A stretch of 64,000 nucleotides of DNA from the NCBI RefSeq assembly GCF_004745865.1, contig NZ_SRKZ01000003.1, positions 372,001 to 436,000 of the forward strand. The letters are read 5' to 3'. The position numbers and the translations under genes are program-made. Below the pieces are notes generated by a model that did no database searches, was not told the origin of the DNA, and was given only the letters and a program-made list of their open reading frames with translations. Position 1 is the stretch's first letter. Every line of letters starts with the position of its first letter. Positions 43,267 through 51,374 of the stretch are shown one piece after another. Source of the DNA: Hymenobacter wooponensis (GTDB lineage Bacteria > Bacteroidota > Bacteroidia > Cytophagales > Hymenobacteraceae).

Positions 43267-43611
43267 ATGCTTTTCCGACTTCCGTTTATTGTAGGCCTGT
43301 TGCTACTATTTGCACAAACCACCTGCGCCCAACTGCCAACTTCTTCCCAAGCAATAAGGGACCCACGTCCCGACTCGACCCAAAAGGTTATTCGTATAAT
43401 CTGTGCATCCTCTCTGCCAGTTGGTAATGAACCACTGCATATAGTAGATGGGATACCAGTTTCGCGAGAGCAGTTTGCGGCGTTAAATCCTAATGGAATA
43501 AAGAAGATTGACGTTTTAAAGGGTGCACAAGCCACAGCCATCTATGGTTCACGCGCTGCAAACGGCGTTCTTATCATCACTATGAAAAGGCGTTTTAGGC
43601 TGAAGAAGTGA
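43267..43611 (+). CDS. stand-alone TonB-receptor plug-domain protein
   Basis: About 114 residues from the ATG at 43267, with a signal peptide (LPFIVGLLLLFAQTTCAQ). The mature part is a minimal plug module: PLHIVDGIPVSREQF, LNPNGIKKIDVLKGAQATAIYGSRAANGVLIITMK. In full receptors this segment plugs a 22-strand barrel; here the barrel and the regulatory domain are missing and the gene ends cleanly at a stop followed by a very long hairpin. A frame open to 43153 offers no better start. It may be a free plug used as a regulator or adaptor, or a remnant. Confidence 0.8.
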   Translation: MLFRLPFIVGLLLLFAQTTCAQLPTSSQAIRDPRPDSTQKVIRIICASSLPVGNEPLHIVDGIPVSREQFAALNPNGIKKIDVLKGAQATAIYGSRAANGVLIITMKRRFRLKK

Positions 43612-43615
43612 CCTG

Positions 43616-43694
43616 CTAGGCCAGTAGTAAGCAAAAAGCACGGAGCGAGCTGCATTGCAACCCACTCCGTGCTTTTCGCTTACTACTGGCCTAG
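43616..43694. terminator. long bidirectional hairpin containing the GGCCTAG motif
   Basis: 30-base arms (43616-43645 and 43665-43694) with one mismatch and a 19-base loop, between the convergent plug-protein and porX genes. Each arm begins or ends with CTAGGCCAGTAGTAAGC, so the dispersed motif forms the base of the stem. An A/T-rich tract inside the arms gives AAAAAGC/GCTTTT. Confidence 0.88.
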
Positions 43695-43698
43695 ACTT

Positions 43699-45264
43699 TT
43701 ACCCTTTAGGGCTGAGCACCACGTACGGGATGATGCATTCCTCCAAAGAAATGCCGCCGTGCTGGAACGTGTCCTTGTAGTAGTTCACGTAGTAGTTGTA
43801 ATTGTTGGGGTAGGCGAAGAAGTAGTCGCCAACAGTAAATACGTAAGCCGTGCTCACGTTCTCGCGGGGCAGGAAGATGTGCTCCGGTTTGCGCACCGTG
43901 TACACGTCGCGCGAGTCGTCGAAGCCGAGGTTTTTGCCGTGCTTGTAGCGTAAGTTGGTGTTGGTGTTTCGGTCGCCCACAATTTTATAAGGGCGCTTCA
44001 CGCGGATGGTGCCGTGGTCGGTGGTGATGATGAGCTTGCCCTTCTTCTCGGCAATTACCTGCAGCATTTCATACAACGGCGAGTGCAGGAACCACGACTT
44101 GGTAATGCTGCGGTACGCAGATTCCTCGGCGGCTAGCTCCCGAATCATGGCCATGTCGGTGCGGGCGTGGGAGAGCATGTCCACGAAGTTGTAGACGATG
44201 GCGTTCAGCTTATAGTTGTTGTGCAGGTTGGCCATCTTGCCCAGCAAATCTTTGCCAGCTTGCAGGTTGGTCACCTTGTTGTAGCTGAACTTATGTTTCT
44301 GGCCGGCTTTCTGGAACATAATTTCCATGAACTCCGCCTCGTGCATGTTCTTGCCTTCGTCGTCGTCATCCCACACCCACAGGTTGGGGTACTTCTTCTG
44401 AATCTCGCCGGGCATCATGCCCGAGAAGATGGCGTTGCGGGCGTAGGCCGTGGTGGTGGGCAGAATGCTGTAGTAGGTTTCCTCAGAGTCTACTGTAAAC
44501 ATCTCGGCGATGATGGGCTCCAGCACCTTCCACTGGTCGTAGCGCAGGTTGTCGATGAGCAGGAAATACACGGGGGTATCGCCGGTTTCCTTGAGCATCG
44601 GGAACACGCGCTCCTTAAACAGCTGGTGCGACATCAGCGGCGCTTCTTCGTCGCCATTGATCCAGTCCTCGTAGTTCTCCGTGATGAAGCGGCCGAAGTA
44701 GGTGTTGGCTTCGTCCTTCTGCATATTGAACACGTCGGCCATGCTCTTGCCTTCGGTTTCGGCAATTTCCAGCTCCCAGTACACCAGCTTTTTGTACACA
44801 TCGGCCCACTCTGAGGGGCTGAGCCGGTCGGAGAGCTGCATGCCCAGCTGACGGAAATCGCGCTGGTAACCGCTGTTGGTGGCCTCACTTACCAGGCGCT
44901 TGTTATCGAGCACCTTCTTCACCGAAAGCAGAATCTGGCTCGGGTTTACGGGCTTGATGAGATAATCGGCAATTTTGGCCCCGATGGCCGATTCCATAAT
45001 GTGCTCTTCCTCACTCTTGGTAATCATTACCACGGGCACGGTAGGCCGAGTGGCTTTGATTTCAGTGAGGGTTTCCAGGCCCGTCAGGCCCGGCATGTTT
45101 TCATCCAGGAACACGATGTCGTAGGTCTGCTCCTGAATCTGCTCAATGGCGTCGGCCCCGGAGTTTACGCCGGTTACGTCGTAGCCTTTTTCCTGCAGAA
45201 AGAGAATATGGGGTTTCAGGAGGTCGATTTCGTCGTCGGCCCAGAGGATGCTGTAACGTTGCAT
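43699..45264 (-). CDS. porX: PorX-type response regulator with PglZ (alkaline phosphatase-fold) domain
   Basis: 521 residues. The N-terminal receiver domain has DDE at 10-12 and phospho-acceptor Asp54 in FLDENMPG; the C-terminal two-thirds are a PglZ/alkaline-phosphatase-superfamily domain (FLLIDNLRYDQWKVLEP, LPTTTAYARNAIFSGMMPGEI, LIITTDHGTIRVKRP). This matches PorX, which with the kinase PorY controls type IX secretion genes in Porphyromonas and Flavobacterium and whose PglZ domain hydrolyses oligonucleotides or related phosphodiesters in published work. No porY or T9SS structural gene is in the window. It is monocistronic and ends at the hairpin 43616-43694. Confidence 0.94.
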   Translation of the reverse strand: MQRYSILWADDEIDLLKPHILFLQEKGYDVTGVNSGADAIEQIQEQTYDIVFLDENMPGLTGLETLTEIKATRPTVPVVMITKSEEEHIMESAIGAKIADYLIKPVNPSQILLSVKKVLDNKRLVSEATNSGYQRDFRQLGMQLSDRLSPSEWADVYKKLVYWELEIAETEGKSMADVFNMQKDEANTYFGRFITENYEDWINGDEEAPLMSHQLFKERVFPMLKETGDTPVYFLLIDNLRYDQWKVLEPIIAEMFTVDSEETYYSILPTTTAYARNAIFSGMMPGEIQKKYPNLWVWDDDDEGKNMHEAEFMEIMFQKAGQKHKFSYNKVTNLQAGKDLLGKMANLHNNYKLNAIVYNFVDMLSHARTDMAMIRELAAEESAYRSITKSWFLHSPLYEMLQVIAEKKGKLIITTDHGTIRVKRPYKIVGDRNTNTNLRYKHGKNLGFDDSRDVYTVRKPEHIFLPRENVSTAYVFTVGDYFFAYPNNYNYYVNYYKDTFQHGGISLEECIIPYVVLSPKG

Positions 45265-45650
45265 ATAGAGTGGAAAGGTTTACGCTTTGAAAACAACCCT
45301 TCGTAGTGGCCTAGAGTGGCCTACCGGCGGGTTGGGAATGGAAAAACACGGCTCAACTGCTGGCCAAGGGCGTTCGGGCTAAAGAGCACAGAATGCCTGG
45401 ACCCGTTGCAAATGAGGTTTCGTAAGTAGCTTTACTGCCAATCCCTAGTTTTTGGTTTTCAAAAATTACCCTAATCCAATATTTCGGCGTTAACTCCGCT
45501 GTAAAGAAGCTGAAAATTGTTGATTTCAGCTTCTAAAGGCAATTGAGTTATACACCAACTCCGCGTTTTACTCTCCCGACTGGCCTAGTCCTTCTACCAA
45601 ACCCCATCGTTCTTCGAGGCCCGAAGCTTACGCTTCGCGCTCCTGCCCTG
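45265..45650. other. 386-base divergent region between porX and the HD gene
   Basis: No gene is seen. It contains two or three GGCCTAG-type sites (near 45306, 45320 and 45580) and an 11-bp perfect hairpin at 45505-45534. Promoters for both divergent genes must lie here, but I found no convincing TAnnTTTG pair. Confidence 0.5.
45505..45534 (+). other. 11-bp perfect hairpin upstream of the HD gene
   Basis: AGAAGCTGAAA at 45505-45515 pairs perfectly with 45524-45534 around an 8-base loop (ATTGTTGA). It precedes the HD-hydrolase start by about 115 bases. Role unknown: it could be a leader RNA structure or a dimeric protein site. Confidence 0.5.
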
Positions 45651-46880
45651 ATGAATAAAAAGAAAATCTTCAACGACCCGGTCTACGGCTTCGTCACGAT
45701 TCCTACCGAGTTGCTGTTCGACCTGATCGAGCATTCCTACTTCCAGCGCCTACGCCGCATTCAGCAGTTGGGCCTGACCATGTTTGTCTACCCAGGGGCT
45801 CTGCACACGCGCTTTCACCACGCATTGGGGGCTATGCACCTGATGACGCTGGCCCTGCGGACACTGAAAGACAAAGGTATCAAGATTTCAGCCAAGGAAG
45901 GTGAGGCCGCAATGGCGGCCATTCTGCTGCACGATATCGGCCACGGCCCCCTCTCCCATGCCCTGGAACGCAGCATCTTCCATGAAGTGCACCACGAAGA
46001 GCTGAGCCTCCACCTCATGCGCAAGCTCAACGCGGAACACCACGGGGCGCTCGATCTGGCCATACAGATCTTTGAGGGCACCTATACCCGCCCCTTCTTC
46101 CACCAGTTGGTGAGCAGCCAGCTGGATATGGACCGCCTAGATTACCTCAACCGCGACTCCTTTTACACTGGGGTACAAGAAGGCCGCCCCGGCGCCGACC
46201 GCCTCATCAAAATGCTCACGGTGGTAAACGAGCGACTGGTGCTAGAAGAAAAAGCGGTGTATAGCATTGAGAACTTCTTGGTGAGCCGCCGCCTGATGTA
46301 CTGGCAGGTGTACCTGCACAAAACGGTAACGTCGGCGGAGCAGATGGTTATCCGGATTATGCAGCGGGCTCGCGACCTGGTGCGCGCCGGGCATCACGTA
46401 CCAGCTTCGCCCGCGCTCCACTTCTTTTTGTCAAGGAATGTTTCGCAGAAGGAGTTTGAGCAGGACGACCAAATTTTGCGCCGCTTCACCCGTCTCGATG
46501 ACACCGACGTGTGGAGCGCCGTGAAGCTCTGGGCCGACCACCCCGACACCGTACTAAACTACCTGGCTCAAAGCCTGCTCGACCGCCACTTGTTCAAGAT
46601 CAGTCTGCAGTCGGAGCCCTTTGAGGAAGAATTTAAGCTGGGAATTATTGAGCTGATTGCTGAGCATTTCCGCTTGCCCCACGACGAAGCGGCCCAGTTG
46701 ATGATTGCAGGCCGCATCAGTAACAACGCCTACGACGCCGATGGACAAGACACCATTGATGTGCTCACAAAGCGCGGCAAAGTGGTGAACGTAGCGGAGG
46801 CTTCTGACTTGCCCAATATTAAGGCGCTAGGCCAGCGAGTGGAGAAGCATTATATCTGTTACCCTAAGGAAATTCTTTAA
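45651..46880 (+). CDS. HD-domain phosphohydrolase (dNTPase/SAMHD1-like)
   Basis: About 409 residues from the ATG at 45651 (MNKKKIFNDPVYGFVTI); a TTG at 45543 opens the frame further but is unlikely. Metal-binding HD motifs are RFHHALGAMHL, LLHDIGHGPLSHALE and DMDRLDYLNRDSFYTG. This group is annotated as an HD superfamily phosphohydrolase and sits directly before lpxD in many Bacteroidota to my knowledge. It probably hydrolyses nucleoside phosphates. A hairpin terminator at 46951-46987 separates it from lpxD. Confidence 0.92.
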   Translation: MNKKKIFNDPVYGFVTIPTELLFDLIEHSYFQRLRRIQQLGLTMFVYPGALHTRFHHALGAMHLMTLALRTLKDKGIKISAKEGEAAMAAILLHDIGHGPLSHALERSIFHEVHHEELSLHLMRKLNAEHHGALDLAIQIFEGTYTRPFFHQLVSSQLDMDRLDYLNRDSFYTGVQEGRPGADRLIKMLTVVNERLVLEEKAVYSIENFLVSRRLMYWQVYLHKTVTSAEQMVIRIMQRARDLVRAGHHVPASPALHFFLSRNVSQKEFEQDDQILRRFTRLDDTDVWSAVKLWADHPDTVLNYLAQSLLDRHLFKISLQSEPFEEEFKLGIIELIAEHFRLPHDEAAQLMIAGRISNNAYDADGQDTIDVLTKRGKVVNVAEASDLPNIKALGQRVEKHYICYPKEIL

Positions 46881-46950
46881 CGCTGAGCGCGTTATAGGCC
46901 TAGCGGCGGCACCTGGCTTGCCACTACGTTCCATCTGAGCTCAAGCAGGA

Positions 46951-46987
46951 ACTCTCGTTGCTACTCCTTTAGAGTAGCAATGAGAGT
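46951..46987 (+). terminator. hairpin after the HD-domain gene
   Basis: 15-bp stem with one G-T type mismatch (46951-46965 with 46973-46987, ACTCTCGTTGCTACT) and a 7-base loop, 71 bases after the stop, followed by TTTC-rich sequence. Confidence 0.7.
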
Positions 46988-47157
46988 TTCTCCCAGTGTT
47001 CATAAGGGCATGCTACCTAACTCGGCTTTACTGTCCAGCTGATTTACTGAAAGTTGGAGATGTAGGCCTAGACGATAACTGGCTAAGCATACTGCTTAGT
47101 TTAGGGTAAGCGCTCCTTCCATCTATCGGAAATCAACATCCAGAAACAAGAAACTCC

Positions 47158-47165
47158 TACTTTTG
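47158..47165 (+). promoter_or_regulatory. possible -7 box (TACTTTTG) immediately before lpxD
   Basis: Exact TAnnTTTG match ending four bases before the lpxD ATG at 47170. If used, transcription would start at or just inside the start codon, giving a leaderless or nearly leaderless mRNA. A -33 box is not obvious. Confidence 0.35.
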
Positions 47166-47169
47166 CCCG

Positions 47170-48210
47170 ATGGAATTTACCGTAGGCCAGATAGCAGAAG
47201 TACTGCACGGAGCAGTCGAAGGTGACAGCACCCAGCACGTAGATCGGCTGGCAAAGATTGAAGAAGCCCAAGCCGGCTCCCTCTCCTTTCTGTCGAACCT
47301 GAAGTACGAGCACTACCTCTATACTACCGGCGCCACCGCCGTAATAGTCAGTCGTACGCTGGAGCTGAAGCAGCCCACCCAGGCCGCCCTCATTCGCGTG
47401 GATGACCCCTACACCAGCTTTACTACGCTGCTAGAGTTTTATCAGCAGGCTACCCGCACTGGCAAGCGTGGCGTGGAAGAGCCCGCTTATATGGGCGCCG
47501 GCAGCCGCATCGGCGAAAATCATTACCGTGGGGCCTTCTCCTACATTGGGGAGAACTGCGAGATTGGGCAAGATGTAGTGATTTTTCCCCACGCCTTTAT
47601 TGGCGACCGGTGCAAGATTGGTGATGGCACCATCATTTATGCGGGCGCTAAAATCTACGCCGAAACCATAATTGGTGCCCGCTGCACGGTGCACGCCGGT
47701 GCCGTAATTGGCTCCGACGGCTTCGGCTTCGCGCCCCAGCCCGATGGCTCCTACCGCACCATCCCGCAGATTGGCAACGTGGTGCTGGAAGATAACGTGA
47801 GTATTGGAGCTAACGCCACCATCGACTGCGCTACCATGGGCTCAACCATCATCCGGGAAGGTGCCAAGATTGACAACCTGGTGCAGATTGCGCACAACGT
47901 AGAAATTGGCCGCCACACTGTGGTTGCCTCGCAATCAGGCATTTCGGGCTCCACCAAAATCGGCGACTTCTGCGTGCTGGCAGGGCAGACTGGCCTAGCG
48001 GGTCACCTCACCTTGGCCAACCGAACTACCGTCACGGCTCAATCAGGGGTGGGCAAGTCTATTAAGGAGGAAGGCGTGCTGCTGCAGGGCTCTCCCGCCT
48101 TCAATCTTCGTGATAGTCTGCGCGCTAATGCCATCTTCCGCCGCCTGCCCGAGTTGGAACGCCGGGTAGATGAATTGGCACGTAAGCAGGCTCAACCGGA
48201 AAAGTCCTAG
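47170..48210 (+). CDS. lpxD: UDP-3-O-(3-hydroxyacyl)glucosamine N-acyltransferase
   Basis: 346 residues. An N-terminal uridine-binding domain ([35 protein letters not shown]) is followed by a left-handed beta-helix of hexapeptide repeats and the catalytic His region [13 protein letters not shown], ending in a helical segment. It N-acylates UDP-3-O-acyl-glucosamine, the third step of lipid A synthesis. The order lpxD, lpxC/fabZ, lpxA is the normal Bacteroidota arrangement. A hairpin with a U-tract lies between it and lpxC/fabZ. Confidence 0.96.
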   Translation: MEFTVGQIAEVLHGAVEGDSTQHVDRLAKIEEAQAGSLSFLSNLKYEHYLYTTGATAVIVSRTLELKQPTQAALIRVDDPYTSFTTLLEFYQQATRTGKRGVEEPAYMGAGSRIGENHYRGAFSYIGENCEIGQDVVIFPHAFIGDRCKIGDGTIIYAGAKIYAETIIGARCTVHAGAVIGSDGFGFAPQPDGSYRTIPQIGNVVLEDNVSIGANATIDCATMGSTIIREGAKIDNLVQIAHNVEIGRHTVVASQSGISGSTKIGDFCVLAGQTGLAGHLTLANRTTVTAQSGVGKSIKEEGVLLQGSPAFNLRDSLRANAIFRRLPELERRVDELARKQAQPEKS

Positions 48211-48235
48211 CTTTGCACGAGAAGTTAGAAGACAG

Positions 48236-48290
48236 AAGCTGGAAGCTAGAAGGCAACCACATGGCTTCTAGCTTCCAGCTTTTCTTTTTC
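48236..48290 (+). terminator. hairpin with U-tract between lpxD and lpxC/fabZ
   Basis: Perfect 17-bp stem (48236-48252 with 48265-48281, AAGCTGGAAGCTAGAAG) and a 12-base loop, followed by TTTCTTTTTC. The stem is made from GAAGCTGGAAGCTAGAAG-type repeat units that continue to 48342. It is an intrinsic terminator or attenuator placed inside what is usually one operon. Confidence 0.75.
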
Positions 48291-48343
48291 CTCTTCTCTT
48301 CAGCACCTTCTAGCTCCGAGCTTCTGGCTTCTAGCTTCATTAG

Positions 48344-49738
48344 ATGAACGACAAGCAACATACGATAAAGGCCCCCGTCACCGTGAGTGGCATTGGCCTT
48401 CACACCGGCGTGCAGGCCACCATGACGTTCTGCCCCGCTCCCGTAGGCCACGGATATAAGTTTCAGCGCGTTGATTTACCCGGCCAGCCCATCGTGGACG
48501 CCGATGTTGACAACGTGGTTGACCTCTCCCGCGGTACCACCATTGAGCAAAATGGTGCTCGCGTAAACACGGTAGAGCACACGCTGGCCGCGCTGGTTGG
48601 TTTGCAAATCGATAACGTGCTGATTCAGTTGGATGGCCCTGAGCCTCCCATCATGGATGGCTCCAGCTACGAGTTCATCAAGCCCCTAAGTGAAGTAGGC
48701 CTAGAAGAGCAGAACGCTCTGCGTAACTACTTCGAGATTCCCGACGAAATCCGCTATGTGGACAACGCTCGGGCCGTGGAAATTGCGGGCCTGCCCCTCA
48801 ACAACTATCGCCTCACGGTGATGGTAGACTATAACTCACCGGTACTAGGCTCCCAGCACGCCTCCCTGACGGATATCTCGCAGTTTGAGAGTGAAATTGC
48901 CTCTTCGCGCACTTTCTGCTTCCTGCATGAGCTAGAAGCTCTCTACAAGCAAAACCTCATCAAAGGCGGCGACCTGAGCAACGCTATTGTGGTGGTTGAC
49001 CGCGTAGTGAGCGAAAGCGAACTGAGCGACCTTGCTACCATGCTGGGTAAGCCCAAGGTAGCCGTTAAGAAGGAAGGCATCCTAAACAACGTGGACCTGC
49101 GCCACAAAAATGAGCCTGCCCGCCACAAGCTCCTCGACCTGGTTGGTGACTTGGCCCTCGTGGGTCGTCCGCTGAAAGGCCAAATCTTGGCAGCCCGGCC
49201 CGGCCATGCTGCTAACGTAGCCTTCGCAAAGCGCATTAAGAAAAAGATGATGGAGGCTGATAGCAGCCCCATCCCCAGCTACGACCCATCCCGGCAGCCG
49301 GTGATGGACATCAACCAGATAGCGGCCACCTTGCCCCACCGCTATCCGTTCCTGCTCATCGACAAAATCATTCACCTAGATGCCCATACGGTGACCGGTG
49401 TGAAGAATGTGACGATGAACGAGCCCTTCTTCGTAGGCCACTTCCCCGGCAACCCGGTGATGCCCGGTGTGATTCAAATTGAGGCTATGGCCCAAACTGG
49501 CGGGATTTTGGTACTGAACACCGTGCCCGACCCCGAGAACTACTGGACCTACTTCCTGGGAATCGAAAATTGCCGCTTCCGCCGCAAGGTTATCCCCGGC
49601 GACACCATCATTTTCAAGTGTACCCTCACGGCTCCCGTGAAGCGGGGCATCGCCAAAATGAGCGGTAAAGCCTACGTGAACGGCAAAGTTGTGATGGAAG
49701 CCGAAATGTCGGCCAGCATCATCCGGAAAGACGCTTAA
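48344..49738 (+). CDS. lpxC/fabZ: bifunctional UDP-3-O-acyl-GlcNAc deacetylase / 3-hydroxyacyl-ACP dehydratase
   Basis: 464-residue fusion. Residues 1-~310 are LpxC, the zinc deacetylase committing step of lipid A synthesis (GIGLHTGVQATMTFCPA, zinc ligands in VEHTLAAL and later, RTFCFLHELEAL, HKLLDLVGDLALVG). Residues ~325-464 are FabZ (LPHRYPFLLIDKI, catalytic GHFPGNPVMPGVIQIEAMAQ). The fusion is characteristic of Bacteroidota and links lipid A with fatty acid synthesis, both of which use 3-hydroxyacyl-ACP. Confidence 0.97.
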   Translation: MNDKQHTIKAPVTVSGIGLHTGVQATMTFCPAPVGHGYKFQRVDLPGQPIVDADVDNVVDLSRGTTIEQNGARVNTVEHTLAALVGLQIDNVLIQLDGPEPPIMDGSSYEFIKPLSEVGLEEQNALRNYFEIPDEIRYVDNARAVEIAGLPLNNYRLTVMVDYNSPVLGSQHASLTDISQFESEIASSRTFCFLHELEALYKQNLIKGGDLSNAIVVVDRVVSESELSDLATMLGKPKVAVKKEGILNNVDLRHKNEPARHKLLDLVGDLALVGRPLKGQILAARPGHAANVAFAKRIKKKMMEADSSPIPSYDPSRQPVMDINQIAATLPHRYPFLLIDKIIHLDAHTVTGVKNVTMNEPFFVGHFPGNPVMPGVIQIEAMAQTGGILVLNTVPDPENYWTYFLGIENCRFRRKVIPGDTIIFKCTLTAPVKRGIAKMSGKAYVNGKVVMEAEMSASIIRKDA

Positions 49739-49740
49739 AT

Positions 49741-49848
49741 GTCAATGAACAATGAATCAGGAGCATGAGCGGGTATTTCCATTTTCGTGAAGCGTGCTCA
49801 TACAATCTCCATCATTCGTTGCTCATTATTCATTGTTAATTGAAAAGA
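49741..49848. repeat. CAATGAACAATGAAT-type repeat and imperfect hairpin
   Basis: The gap between lpxC/fabZ and lpxA begins AATGAACAATGAATCAGGAGC and ends GCTCATTATTCATTGTTAAT, an imperfect inverted arrangement of a TGAACAA-type short repeat. It could fold into a long weak hairpin. It belongs to the low-complexity repeats seen elsewhere in the window. Confidence 0.55.
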
Positions 49849-50649
49849 ATGAATCAGCCACTCGCCTACATTCACCCCGAGGCTAAAATTGCGCAAAACG
49901 TAGTAGTAGAGCCCTTCACGACCATTGACAAGGACGTTGAAATCGGGGAAGGCACCTGGATTGGCCCTAACGTGACGATCATGTCCGGCGCCCGCATTGG
50001 CCGGAACTGCAAAATTTTTCCGGGCGCCGTTATTGCTGCTACTCCCCAGGACCTGAAGTTTGCCGGCGAGAAAACCACTGTTCATATCGGCGACAACACC
50101 GTGATTCGGGAGTGCGTGACGGTGAACCGTGGTACCGTTGACCGCTTGAAGACCGTAGTGGGCGCCAACTGCCTGCTGATGGCCTACGTGCACATTGCCC
50201 ACGACTGTATCATTGGTGACAACTGCATTCTGGCCAACACGGTGCAGGTAGCCGGCCACGTTGAAATAGGCGACTACGCCATCGTGGGCGGGTCATCGGC
50301 GGTGCACCAGTTCGTGCGCATCGGCCCCCACGCTATGATTTCGGGTGGTTCTCTGATTCGGAAGGACGTACCGCCCTTCGTAAAGGCGGGCCGAGAGCCT
50401 CTGACCTACTCCGGTATCAACAGCATAGGCCTACGCCGCCGGGGCTTCTCTGACCAGAAGATTGCTGAGATTCAGCAGCTCTACCGTTTGTTGTTCCTGA
50501 GTGGCCTGAACAATGCCGCGGCGTTGGATCAGATTGAGCTAGAACTTTCTCCTTCACCGGAGCGTGATGAAGTGGTTAATTTCATTCGCAACTCGGGGCG
50601 GGGGGTTATCAAAGGCTACTCCCGCAATGGCAACAACGGCGCCGAGTAA
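49849..50649 (+). CDS. lpxA: acyl-ACP--UDP-N-acetylglucosamine O-acyltransferase
   Basis: About 266 residues from the ATG at 49849 (MNQPLAYIHPEAKIAQNV); the TTG at 49840 adds three residues. Hexapeptide-repeat left-handed beta-helix with the catalytic His in YVHIAHDCIIGDNCILAN and the conserved GGSSAVHQFVRIGPHAMISGG, then a helical C-terminal domain. First enzyme of lipid A synthesis, transferring a 3-hydroxyacyl chain to UDP-GlcNAc. Encoded directly after lpxC/fabZ. Confidence 0.97.
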   Translation: MNQPLAYIHPEAKIAQNVVVEPFTTIDKDVEIGEGTWIGPNVTIMSGARIGRNCKIFPGAVIAATPQDLKFAGEKTTVHIGDNTVIRECVTVNRGTVDRLKTVVGANCLLMAYVHIAHDCIIGDNCILANTVQVAGHVEIGDYAIVGGSSAVHQFVRIGPHAMISGGSLIRKDVPPFVKAGREPLTYSGINSIGLRRRGFSDQKIAEIQQLYRLLFLSGLNNAAALDQIELELSPSPERDEVVNFIRNSGRGVIKGYSRNGNNGAE

Positions 50650-50741
50650 TTATTACTTGAGAACCCAGAGCGGAGCAGTAGGACATAGCTATCTGGCTAG
50701 GCCTCTTCGTTCTGGGTTCTGCAATTCTACGCTCAGACAGC

Positions 50742-51374
50742 ATGCAGCTAACGGCTACCGGGCTAAGTAAGCGCTTCGCCCGGGAATGGATTTTCCGAGA
50801 CCTCACGCACACGTTTCAGCCGGGTACTGCTACGGCTATTCTGGGTCCAAACGGTGCGGGTAAAAGCACACTGCTCAACACGTTGTCGGGGCAGTTGCTC
50901 CCTTCAACAGGCACTCTGGCCTATGAGCACCAGGGCAAGCTGATACCAGTAGAGGAAATTCCAGCTTACCTGGCCTACGCGGCGCCGTACCTGGAGCTGA
51001 TTGAGGAATTAACGCTTGCCGAGCTACTGCAATTCCACATCCGGTTCAAGCCGTTGCGGGCGGGCTTCACCCCAGAAAAGCTCATCAGCTTAATGTATCT
51101 GGAGAAGTCTCGGCACAAGCTAGTGCGGGATTTTTCTTCCGGTATGAAACAGCGCCTCAAGTTGTCTCTGGCTCTGTACGCCGAGGCCCCGCTCCTGCTT
51201 CTCGATGAGCCCACCACTAACCTTGACCGCACCGGCGTGGAGTGGTATCTTGAGCACGTAAACGCCACGCTAACGGGCCGCACGGTGCTCGTTTCTAGCA
51301 ACGTGCCGGAGGAGTACGATTTCTGTGAGCAACAGCTGTTAATTACAGATTTTGGCGCCAAGGCCGCGCGATAA
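50742..51374 (+). CDS. ABC transporter ATP-binding protein, no adjacent permease
   Basis: 210-residue ATPase: Walker A GPNGAGKSTLL, signature DFSSGMKQRLKLSLAL, Walker B LLLLDEPTTNLD, and a switch region LVSSNVPEEYDFCE instead of the usual His-containing switch (SSN where SSH is normal). No membrane permease gene is next to it; it follows lpxA by 92 bases. It might serve a permease elsewhere, or the CcmA-like heme export type. The replaced switch His, if confirmed by alignment, could lower ATPase activity. Confidence 0.88.
   Translation: MQLTATGLSKRFAREWIFRDLTHTFQPGTATAILGPNGAGKSTLLNTLSGQLLPSTGTLAYEHQGKLIPVEEIPAYLAYAAPYLELIEELTLAELLQFHIRFKPLRAGFTPEKLISLMYLEKSRHKLVRDFSSGMKQRLKLSLALYAEAPLLLLDEPTTNLDRTGVEWYLEHVNATLTGRTVLVSSNVPEEYDFCEQQLLITDFGAKAAR

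Noticed and set aside
44167..44814. 215-codon plus-strand frame opposite porX
   Set aside because: Antisense shadow of PorX, low complexity in Val/His, no start context.
48233..48342. Possible CRISPR-like repeat (GAAGCTGGAAGCTAGAAG)
   Set aside because: Units are contiguous or inverted without regular spacers and there are no cas genes; it is simple repeat and hairpin sequence.
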